Origin: an uncultured Novosphingobium sp.
GTDB taxonomy: Bacteria; Pseudomonadota; Alphaproteobacteria; Sphingomonadales; Sphingomonadaceae
Length of the DNA stretch: 5,437 nucleotides
Reading direction: 5' to 3'
Assembly (NCBI GenBank): GCA_938005655.1
Contig: CALLNA010000203.1
Coordinates: forward strand, 1 to 5,437
Shown here in pieces: positions 1-4,732 of the stretch. Within the stretch, counting starts at the first letter, position 1. Every line of letters starts with the position of its first letter. The position numbers and the translations under genes are program-made. The notes under the pieces are model-generated. The model worked only from the letters and a program-made list of their open reading frames with translations, had not been told where the DNA came from and did no database searches.

Positions 1-25
1 GGCGGTTGGGTCTCTAGAGTTTATG

Positions 26-108
26 AAAACGGCACCGGCCCGCCCCCCCGCCTGGCCACCCAACGATAGTACCCTATGGGTGGCAGGGCGGGGGAGCGGG
101 CCGGTGCC
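26..108 (-). terminator. Long hairpin, likely terminator of the LD-carboxypeptidase gene
   Basis: Positions 31-62 pair with 77-108 as a 32-position stem: 29 Watson-Crick pairs, one T-G wobble (53/86) and two mismatches (44/95 and 54/85), around a 14-base loop at 63-76. On the minus strand the stem is followed by four Ts (complement of 26-29), a short U tract, and it lies about 35 bases past the stop codon of the minus-strand gene that ends at 144. The role as intrinsic terminator is inferred from this position. The stem is much longer than a usual terminator, so a palindromic repeat element that also stops transcription is an alternative. The U tract is weak. Confidence 0.6.
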
Positions 109-113
109 GCAAC

Positions 114-134
114 CGTTTCAGTGTAGCTGAAACG
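114..134. repeat. Perfect 8-bp inverted repeat with 5-base loop
   Basis: Positions 114-121 pair perfectly with 127-134 around the loop TGTAG. The hairpin lies between the carboxypeptidase stop codon (144-146) and the long hairpin at 31-108. It has no T tract of its own on either strand. It may protect the mRNA 3' end or add to termination, but the sequence alone does not decide this. Confidence 0.5.
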
Positions 135-143
135 AACCCGGAC

Positions 144-1184
144 TCAGGCCACCACGGGCGCCAGCACGCGGATCGAGCCCGCCGTCGCGTCGATCTCGAC
201 CATGGCCCCGACCGGCAGGCTGACCTGCGCCGCGATGTGCCCGATCTGCGCGCCCTGGAACGCCGGCACGCCGAGCGGGGCGAGGTGCTGGTCGAGCACC
301 TGGTCGACCGTGTAGCCGCTATATCCGGGCACCGGGTTGCGGCAGTTGGTGCACTGGCCGAACACGATCCCCGCCACCCGCCGGAGGATGCCGGCCTGGG
401 CGAGCTGGGTCAGCATCCGGTCGATCCGGTACTCGGCCTCGTTGGTGTCCTCCAGGAACAGGATCGCGCCCGCGAAGCTCGGCAGCCAGGGCGTGCCGAC
501 CAGCGCGCTCAGCACCGAGAGGTTGCCGCCGAGCAGCCGCCCCCGCGCCTTGCCCGGATGGAGCGTGCGGATCGGCCAGGGATCGGGCTGCGAGGGATCG
601 GGATTGGGCGGGTTGGCCACGGTCGGGGCCAGGCCGTCGAAGGCCAGGGCGCGGAACGAGGCGCGGGGTCCCGCGCCCCAGGAATGGGCGGCGTTGGGCC
701 CGTGGATCGACGGGCAATGGGTCCGCGCCGCCAGGGCGAGGTGCAGCGCGGTGATGTCGCTGGAGCCGATCAGCAGCTTGGGATGGGCGTCGATCAGCGG
801 GAAGTCGAGGTAGGGCAGGACCCGCTGGCTGCCCCAGCCGCCGTGGACCGCCATGATCGCGCGGACCTCCGTATCGGCGAACATCGCGTTGATCGCGGCG
901 GCGCGCTCGCGGTCGGGCCCGGCGAGGTAGCCGGCGCGGTCCAGCAGGTTCGGCGCGAGCCTGGGCACCAGGCCGAACGAGCGGACCGTGCCCAGGATGC
1001 GGTCGAGCGCGGCCCGGTCGGCGACGTAGCCGGCCGGGGCGACCAGGCCGAGCACGTCGCCCTCGCGCAGCCGTGCGGGCTTGGGACGGGCGCGGGTGCG
1101 GCGGCGCCTGGGCCGGGCCTCGCCCATGGCGGGCAGCGCCGCGGCGGCGGCCAGGCTCAGCATCAGGGTGCGGCGGTCGATCAC
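144..1184 (-). CDS. Exported LD-carboxypeptidase, peptidase family S66 (LdcA-like)
   Basis: The 346-residue product matches the S66 family, which removes the terminal D-alanine from L,D-linked muropeptides during peptidoglycan recycling. The Ser-Glu-His triad can be placed: S142 in GSSDIT, E245 in FLEDTNEAEYRIDRM and H316 in GHIAAQVSLPVG. VHGGWGSQRVLP (113-124) and GGNLSVL (219-225) are other family segments. The N-terminus has twin arginines (R4-R5), a hydrophobic stretch (7-20) and a plausible cleavage site after GEA (23), so a Tat route to the periplasm is likely, unlike the cytosolic E. coli LdcA. A polybasic stretch follows (residues 24-40, ten Arg/Lys). The start is GTG at 1182-1184; an in-frame stop lies upstream at 1218-1220. 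ATG at residue 8 is possible but would remove the twin arginines, and neither start has a clear ribosome binding site. The gene stands alone, divergent from the cytochrome gene. Family assignment is strong, substrate is inferred. Confidence 0.9.
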   Translation of the reverse strand: MIDRRTLMLSLAAAAALPAMGEARPRRRRTRARPKPARLREGDVLGLVAPAGYVADRAALDRILGTVRSFGLVPRLAPNLLDRAGYLAGPDRERAAAINAMFADTEVRAIMAVHGGWGSQRVLPYLDFPLIDAHPKLLIGSSDITALHLALAARTHCPSIHGPNAAHSWGAGPRASFRALAFDGLAPTVANPPNPDPSQPDPWPIRTLHPGKARGRLLGGNLSVLSALVGTPWLPSFAGAILFLEDTNEAEYRIDRMLTQLAQAGILRRVAGIVFGQCTNCRNPVPGYSGYTVDQVLDQHLAPLGVPAFQGAQIGHIAAQVSLPVGAMVEIDATAGSIRVLAPVVA

Positions 1185-1234
1185 GCGCGGCAGAGTGCCG
1201 GGCGGGCGCGGCGCCGGTCAACCCCTGGCCGGCC

Positions 1235-1264
1235 CTGACAAAAGCTTCGCGGGCTTGCGACAAT
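1235..1264 (+). promoter_or_regulatory. Candidate sigma-70-type promoter for the cytochrome leader
   Basis: CTGACA (1235-1240) matches five of six -35 consensus bases, and GACAAT (1259-1264) matches four of six -10 bases, 18 bases apart. Transcription would start near 1271, some 40 bases before the terminator-like hairpin. GCGACA occurs at 1257-1262 and again at 1267-1272, ten bases apart, so a regulator could overlap the -10 element. A second -10-like GATAAT at 1294-1299 has no good -35 partner. The call rests on consensus matching only. Confidence 0.25.
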
Positions 1265-1307
1265 TCGCGACAGACGGTCAGCGCCTATTCAGCGATAATT
1301 GACGAAA

Positions 1308-1346
1308 CCGGCCGCGCCGCTCCACAGCGCGGCCGGATGTTTTTTG
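1308..1346 (+). terminator. Terminator-like hairpin in the leader of the cytochrome gene
   Basis: Positions 1308-1317 pair perfectly with 1327-1336 as a 10-bp GC-only stem around a nine-base loop. The stem is followed by ATG and then six Ts (1340-1345), with five more Ts at 1351-1355, which is the form of a plus-strand intrinsic terminator. No plus-strand gene lies upstream in the window, and the cytochrome start codon is only about 37 bases downstream. It is therefore either a leader terminator (attenuator), the end of a short RNA, or a stop for stray transcription from the divergent region. Confidence 0.55.
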
Positions 1347-1363
1347 CGTGTTTTTCGCATGTC

Positions 1364-1373
1364 GAGGGAAGGA
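1364..1373 (+). promoter_or_regulatory. Ribosome binding site of the cytochrome gene
   Basis: The purine run GAGGGAAGGA ends nine bases before ATG at 1383, which favours that start over an internal GTG at 1440. Confidence 0.7.
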
Positions 1374-1382
1374 TCGATCTGA

Positions 1383-1868
1383 ATGGCGCATGAGGGGTTC
1401 GACGATATTCCGGCCGCGCGGCCACTGCGCGGACGGCTGGTGAAGATCGCGCTGGCGGTCGCCCTGCCGCTGGTGCCGCTGGCCTCGGTCCACGGCCAGG
1501 CCGAGGACCCGGTGTTCCATCGCCAGCAGGTGATGGACGCGCTGGACGACGAGGCCGAGGCGCTGGGCTCGATCGCCGCGCGCGTCACCCCGCCGACCAA
1601 GATGGCCGAGCACGCCCACAACGTCGCCCGGCTCGCCCGTGAAGCCTACGAATCGTTCAAGCCCAACGCGCCGGGCGGCAAGGCCAAGCCCGAGGTCTGG
1701 ACCAACTGGGCCGACTATTCGGCGAAGATGGAAGCCTTCGTCGCCAATGCCGACAAGCTGGCCGCGGCGGCCGACACCGGCGACGTCAACGCCGTGACCG
1801 AGCTGCTGGTCGACGCCCTGCCGTGCAAGGGCTGCCACGACGTCTATCGGCAGAAGAAGACGTCCTGA
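1383..1868 (+). CDS. Periplasmic class II cytochrome c (c'/c-556 type)
   Basis: The 161-residue protein has one haem-c attachment motif, CKGCH (148-152), only nine residues from the C-terminus. This placement is typical of class II cytochromes c, which are four-helix bundles. C148 and C151 would bind the haem covalently and H152 would be the proximal ligand. Near the mature N-terminus HRQQVM (47-52 region) places M51 where c-556 proteins carry the sixth ligand, suggesting a low-spin electron carrier rather than a gas-binding c'. Residues 20-40 form a Sec-type signal (Lys, hydrophobic core, small residues, likely cut near 38-40). The 19 residues ahead of it are unusually long, so GTG at 1440 is an alternative start, but ATG 1383 has the better ribosome binding site. 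The gene is a single unit; its electron partner is not in the window. Confidence 0.88.
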   Translation: MAHEGFDDIPAARPLRGRLVKIALAVALPLVPLASVHGQAEDPVFHRQQVMDALDDEAEALGSIAARVTPPTKMAEHAHNVARLAREAYESFKPNAPGGKAKPEVWTNWADYSAKMEAFVANADKLAAAADTGDVNAVTELLVDALPCKGCHDVYRQKKTS

Positions 1869-1875
1869 CGCAGCG

Positions 1876-1907
1876 GGGCCTGGTCCGCTTGCGCGGACGC
1901 CCGGCCC
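1876..1907 (+). other. GC-rich hairpin just after the cytochrome gene
   Basis: GTCCGC (1883-1888) pairs with GCGGAC (1893-1898) around a four-base loop. GGGCC (1876-1880) can pair with GGCCC (1903-1907) as an outer stem across a small internal loop. It begins eight bases after the stop codon. There is no T tract, so it is not a standard intrinsic terminator, though it could stabilise the 3' end of the message. Confidence 0.35.
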
Positions 1908-2154
1908 GGACTTCGGCGGCCAATTCGCAGAGGGGCGCGGATCGCGCTCTCTTTGCGGCGGCCGGACGCGGCGGGATCGGCCTTGCCGTCTCGGAACGGC
2001 ACCCTTCGTGAAGTTCGCGCGCGCCCGACCTTGAAAATCGCCCCTCGCGAGGCGAGAGGCGCGCCGCACTAGCGGGCGGGAGGCCAGCCCCCGCGCGGGA
2101 CTTACCGCACGAACGGCGCTATGCTCCGCTGCGACTCGACAATAAGGGGGCACC
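1908..2154. other. Non-coding spacer with short palindromes
   Basis: I find no convincing gene here. Visible structures are a 6-bp hairpin (1984-1989 with 1996-2001, no T tract), the palindrome CCTCGCGAGG (2043-2052) and the palindrome CCCGCGCGGG (2090-2099). TATGCT at 2120-2125 could be a -10 element for the following gene, but no matching -35 is seen. Short GC palindromes arise easily in such GC-rich DNA, so I give them little weight. Confidence 0.4.
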
Positions 2155-2535
2155 TTGGAGGCGATGTACTATTTCATCCTGCTCGGCGTCGCCGGGGCAG
2201 TCGGGCTCTATTACCTGTCCAGGACCACGTTTTACTTTTGGCCGTGGTGCCTGCTCGGTGTCTTCGCCGCCCTGATCCTCGTTCGCCTCGGCGCCTATCC
2301 GCCGTTCTTCCCGCCCGCTGGCGGGACGATCTCGCCCAACCGCGCGCTCGGCCTGGTGCTCTACCTCAACCTGTTTTGCGGCGCCGTCGCCTGGGCCGCC
2401 TATCGCGAGAAGGCGCGGCAGGCGGCGAGCTACTTCGAAAAATGGCGCGAAGCCGCCGCGGGCAACGAACTTCGGCAAGCCGAGATCACGGCCTTGTACA
2501 ACCGGCTCGCGGAAGGCCAGCCCCGCTCCCACTGA
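2155..2535 (+). CDS. Small three-helix membrane protein of unknown function
   Basis: I do not recognise this family. The product has up to 126 residues. Hydrophobic segments at about 5-22, 27-46 and 64-83 should be membrane helices, and the tail (84-126) is charged and helical (REKARQAASYFEKWREAA), probably an amphipathic or coiled-coil segment in the cytoplasm. A loop rich in Pro and Gly (PPFFPPAGGTISPN, 49-62) joins helices two and three. The first codon as given is TTG at 2155, four bases after a G-rich run (2144-2150). ATG at 2164 is an equally good candidate, but the GGAGG before it is only two bases away. Codon use fits a real GC-rich gene: the third positions are GC-rich and the hydrophobic pattern is coherent. 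The gene faces the OsmC gene, with no obvious partner. Confidence 0.7.
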   Translation: MEAMYYFILLGVAGAVGLYYLSRTTFYFWPWCLLGVFAALILVRLGAYPPFFPPAGGTISPNRALGLVLYLNLFCGAVAWAAYREKARQAASYFEKWREAAAGNELRQAEITALYNRLAEGQPRSH

Positions 2536-2619
2536 CATGGGCGTGGACGGGCGAGGATGAACATGCATTAGTTCGCAAGCCCATAACCGAACGGCTTCGA
2601 CCGAGGGAGCCTGATCGGC

Positions 2620-3027
2620 TTAGTTCGTCCACTTAAATGTGATGGGCATCTCGACGGCAGACGACATGCTCTTATGTACTGGGCAGGTAAACGCAGCCGC
2701 TTCCAAAACCTTCCTGTCTCGATCCGCGACTTGATGAGGAATGACGACGTTCGTGGCCAAGCGACTAATGCGTCGCGGGCCGCTGGCCATTTCTTTATCA
2801 ACGACCACTGTTGAGCCTGTCAGGTCGATGCCCATCGACTGCGCCTTCGTGCCCATCACGGTTAGAATGCAGGTTCCTAACGCAGTCGCTACTAGGTCTG
2901 TCGGCGAGAATGTTTCTCCCTTACCCATGTTGTCTGCTGGTGCATCCGTGATCAGCTCCATCCCGGAGGGAACGTGCGTTGCTTTACAGTGTAAATCGCC
3001 CACGTATTCTATATTGATAGCAACCAT
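2620..3027 (-). CDS. OsmC-family protein (Ohr/OsmC-like thiol peroxidase superfamily)
   Basis: The 135-residue product has the usual OsmC-fold length. The family's two cysteines are present: C53 in ALGTCILTVMG, on the central helix, and C115 in FTCPVHKSM near the C-terminus. FSPTDLVATALGTC (40-53) is the strongest family signature. Characterised members reduce organic or lipid hydroperoxides with this cysteine pair; many relatives of the YhfA/OsmC-like group are uncharacterised, so the substrate here is open. The protein has no signal peptide and should be cytosolic. The ATG start is supported by GGAGGAAG (minus strand, 3033-3040), about eight bases upstream by its GGAGG core. The gene lies downstream of the crotonase gene on the same strand, 216 bp away. 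Its GC is clearly lower and its codon use less biased (for example ATA and TTA codons) than its neighbours, which suggests transfer. Confidence 0.88.
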   Translation of the reverse strand: MVAINIEYVGDLHCKATHVPSGMELITDAPADNMGKGETFSPTDLVATALGTCILTVMGTKAQSMGIDLTGSTVVVDKEMASGPRRISRLATNVVIPHQVADRDRKVLEAAAFTCPVHKSMSSAVEMPITFKWTN

Positions 3028-3032
3028 CGTCG

Positions 3033-3040
3033 CTTCCTCC
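3033..3040 (-). promoter_or_regulatory. Ribosome binding site of the OsmC-family gene
   Basis: On the minus strand GGAGGAAG precedes the ATG at 3025-3027 with near-ideal spacing. It is a stronger site than those of most genes in this window. Confidence 0.7.
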
Positions 3041-3069
3041 GTTTCTCCACGCGAATGGGCAAAGTTATT

Positions 3070-3082
3070 ACTCGTGTCGAGT
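3070..3082. promoter_or_regulatory. Short palindrome upstream of the OsmC-family gene, possible operator
   Basis: ACTCG-TGT-CGAGT is a perfect 5-bp inverted repeat with a three-base centre, 43 bases upstream of the OsmC start. On the minus strand it is followed at once by TAATAA, a weak -10-like element. A regulator could bind here, but no known operator consensus, including that of OhrR, is recognised. Confidence 0.2.
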
Positions 3083-3153
3083 GTTTTCGCTCGGGGAGTA
3101 GCGGCGATAGGCTGGCGTCTTTCATGTCGAACGGAAATCTATTCGGGTTTGGC

Positions 3154-3236
3154 ATGAGCCGATGCGATCTTGCCGACTTCGAGTGGTGCGGGATCAAGCT
3201 GCTCTTGCCCGACAAGCTGCGAGGCGCGCCGCGCGC
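3154..3236 (+). pseudogene. Truncated IS5/IS427-type transposase, N-terminal fragment
   Basis: From ATG 3154 the frame reads MSRCDLADFEW followed by KLLLPDKLRGAPR. This matches the N-terminus of IS5-family (IS427 subgroup) transposases as I remember it, in which the usual text is a Leu/Pro-rich LLP-KPRG-PR motif followed by VDDRRVLNGI. Here resemblance stops after about 27 codons, at the Arg near 3232-3236, and the frame runs on into sequence antisense to the crotonase gene. The remaining nine tenths of the transposase, with its DDE residues, are missing, so the fragment cannot be active. Its terminal inverted repeat should lie upstream of 3154 but I cannot identify it. The fragment is in the opposite orientation to both neighbouring genes. 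Confidence 0.7.
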
Positions 3237-3243
3237 GCCGCCG

Positions 3244-4023
3244 CTACAGCCCTTCCGGAATCCAGTTCGGCTGCCGCTTCTCCATGAAGGCGCGCATTCC
3301 CTCGCGCGGCTCGCCGGAATATTGCAGCGACCAGAACATTGTCTGGTAGTCGACCGGGCGGTAGTTCTCGTTGAGCATCCGCTTGACGTGGGCGCGGGCC
3401 TCGGGCGCGGTCTGGAGCACCTCCCTGGCCGCCTCGAGCGCGGCGGCGCGCAACTGCTCGTGCGGGACCATGCGCGAGACGAGGCCGATCCGCAGCGCCT
3501 CGGCCGCGTCGATCTTGCGCGCCGAGAGCAGCAGGTCGCGCGCCTGGGCCATGCCGACATGCGCGGGGAGGACCGCCGCATAGGTCGCATCGACGATCCC
3601 GCGCAGCAGCTCGGGCACGCGGAAGGTCGCGCGCTCGCTGACCACGGCGACGTCGGACATCATCGCGATCAGCAGCCCGCCCGCCTGGCAGATCCCGTTC
3701 ACCGCGCTGATGACCGGCGCGACGCTGTCGCGGATCGCCATGAACGGCAGGGTCTCGTGGGTCAGGCCCTCGGGCACGTGCTCGTCCCCGGGCTCGTACC
3801 GCCCGCCGAGGTCGCCGCCGGGGGCGAAGGGGTCGTCGGTCCCGGTGATGATCAGCGCGCGCAGGTCCGGATCGGTGTTGACCAGGCGCACCGCCCGCTT
3901 GATCCCGAAATACATCGCAGGCGTGAGGGCGTTGCGCGCATGGGGGCGGTCGATCACGCACCAGGCGATGGGGCCGTCGCGCTCCAGGCGCAGCGAGGCG
4001 GTTCCGAGGTTGTCCGTGCTCAT
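3244..4023 (-). CDS. Crotonase-superfamily protein (enoyl-CoA hydratase/isomerase-like)
   Basis: The 259-residue product has the usual crotonase length. FAPGGDLGG (66-74) and NGICQAGGLLIAMMSD (109-124) are the two segments that form the CoA pocket and oxyanion hole, and ALRIGLVSRMVP (176-187) is another common family segment. Alignment by eye to rat mitochondrial enoyl-CoA hydratase puts E138 (in FRVPELL) at catalytic Glu164, but L118 at Glu144. A classical hydration mechanism with both glutamates is therefore unlikely; an isomerase or another acyl-CoA reaction fits better. D145 in GIVDATY lies near the aspartate used by 4-chlorobenzoyl-CoA dehalogenase, a weak parallel. The ATG start has AAGGAG six bases upstream (minus strand, 4030-4035). 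The C-terminus appears complete (PNWIPEGL), although a transposase fragment begins within about eight bases of the stop. Exact substrate unknown. Confidence 0.88.
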   Translation of the reverse strand: MSTDNLGTASLRLERDGPIAWCVIDRPHARNALTPAMYFGIKRAVRLVNTDPDLRALIITGTDDPFAPGGDLGGRYEPGDEHVPEGLTHETLPFMAIRDSVAPVISAVNGICQAGGLLIAMMSDVAVVSERATFRVPELLRGIVDATYAAVLPAHVGMAQARDLLLSARKIDAAEALRIGLVSRMVPHEQLRAAALEAAREVLQTAPEARAHVKRMLNENYRPVDYQTMFWSLQYSGEPREGMRAFMEKRQPNWIPEGL

Positions 4024-4048
4024 TGGGGGCTCCTTCTTCCAAGCCCGG

Positions 4049-4078
4049 TTTACAGCTTTGCCTGGCCTAGCCTAGCGT
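4049..4078 (+). promoter_or_regulatory. Candidate promoter for the DUF1993 gene
   Basis: TTTACA (4049-4054) matches five of six -35 bases; TAGCGT (4073-4078), 18 bases on, matches three of six -10 bases. The predicted leader would be about 25 bases. The site lies in the 87-bp divergent spacer shared with the crotonase gene, so one region may serve both. No promoter can be argued for the minus strand. Confidence 0.25.
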
Positions 4079-4110
4079 GGGACACAACAATCGCCCGGAG
4101 GATGCATCCC

Positions 4111-4632
4111 ATGACCCTGTCGCTCTACGCCGCGACCGTTCCGACCTTCCTGCAAATCGTGCCCTCGATCGGCGCCCTGTGCGACAAGGGCGCCGCCTGG
4201 TGCGCCGAGCAGGGCGTGCCGGAGGCCGAGCTGCTCCAGGCCCGCCTGGCCGAGGACATGTGGCCCTTCGCCACCCAGGTCCGCTCGGTCTGGCTCCATT
4301 CGGCCGGCGCGATCGAGGGCGTGCAGAAGGGCGAGACCAGCCCCGACTTCTCCGACCCGCCGGCCGACTTCGCCAGCCTCCGGGCCGGGATCGACCGGGC
4401 CGTGGCCAGCCTGACGGCGACGAGCCCCGAGGCGATCAACGCGCTGGTCGGCAAGGACACCTGCTTCCGCATCGGCGAGCGGCGGATGGACTTCCTGGTC
4501 GAGGACTACCTGCTGACCTTCGCCCTGCCCAACTTCTTCTTCCACGCGACCACCGCCTACGCGATCCTGCGCAGCCGCGGGCTCGACATCGGCAAGCGCG
4601 ACTTCCTCGGCGGGATGAAGCTCAAGGGGTAA
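4111..4632 (+). CDS. DUF1993 family protein (DinB-like fold)
   Basis: The 173-residue product matches DUF1993 along its length: LYAATVPTFLQ at the N-terminus, LAEDMWPFATQV (46-57) in the middle, and NFFFHATTAYAILRSRGLDIGKRDFLG (141-167) at the end. The family is predicted to be an all-helical bundle related to DinB-like proteins; its biochemical role is unknown. H145 is in the most conserved segment and could be functional, which is inference. There is no signal peptide. The start is fixed by GGAGGA (4097-4102), eight bases before ATG 4111; another in-frame ATG at 4102 overlaps that binding site and is less likely. The gene is divergent from the crotonase gene and is followed, 100 bp on, by a sensor gene on the same strand. 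No terminator is evident between them. Confidence 0.88.
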   Translation: MTLSLYAATVPTFLQIVPSIGALCDKGAAWCAEQGVPEAELLQARLAEDMWPFATQVRSVWLHSAGAIEGVQKGETSPDFSDPPADFASLRAGIDRAVASLTATSPEAINALVGKDTCFRIGERRMDFLVEDYLLTFALPNFFFHATTAYAILRSRGLDIGKRDFLGGMKLKG

Positions 4633-4720
4633 ACGCCCCCCGTTCCACCCCTCCGCATTTCCCCCCTAGGCCCGCTTAACCGCTTTGGAACCATGTTCCG
4701 GCATACGGCGCGCAATCATA

Positions 4721-4726
4721 GGGGGA
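4721..4726 (+). promoter_or_regulatory. Ribosome binding site that selects the GTG start of the GAF sensor gene
   Basis: GGGGGA lies six bases before GTG 4733. The only in-frame alternative upstream is TTG 4685, which has no such purine run and would add 16 residues without family character. Confidence 0.45.
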
Positions 4727-4732
4727 CAGAGG

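Larger units (their letters stand above)
2540..3236. mobile_element. Lower-GC block, probably acquired, ending at a transposase junction
   Basis: Hand counting gives about 54% GC for 2641-3180, against 68-72% in sampled lines of the crotonase and DUF1993 genes. The block holds the OsmC-family gene, a spacer and a plus-strand transposase fragment, and it stops abruptly next to the crotonase gene. The left edge is uncertain (about 2540-2620). No intact inverted repeats or target duplication bounding the whole block can be shown, so its extent and the mechanism of entry are inference. Confidence 0.45.

Noticed and set aside
12..19. Palindrome CTCTAGAG at the left edge
   Set aside because: An 8-bp palindrome is expected by chance and nothing around it indicates a site.
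237..1238. Long plus-strand open frame opposite the carboxypeptidase gene
   Set aside because: The translation is Arg/Gly/Gln-rich with no domain, as expected for an antisense frame in GC-rich DNA; the minus-strand frame has a full S66 triad.
1278..2153. Minus-strand open frame of about 291 codons across the cytochrome gene
   Set aside because: It is antisense to a gene with a clear signal peptide and haem motif, and its own translation shows no recognisable domain.
3055..4632. A 525-codon open plus-strand frame that could be called as one long gene
   Set aside because: It is a chance run: a transposase fragment, then sequence antisense to the crotonase gene, then the DUF1993 gene in frame. 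The middle part is low-complexity Arg/Gly/Ala text, and a good ribosome binding site precedes the internal ATG at 4111.
4687..4699. GGAAC-CAT-GTTCC, resembling an ECF/EcfG -35 element on either strand
   Set aside because: No CGTT-type -10 element occurs at the required 16-17-base distance on either strand, so it is only a short palindrome.
4662..4725. CCCCCTA and TAGGGGG inverted repeat before the GAF sensor gene
   Set aside because: The 7-bp arms are 50 bases apart and low in complexity; no terminator or operator can be argued from them.
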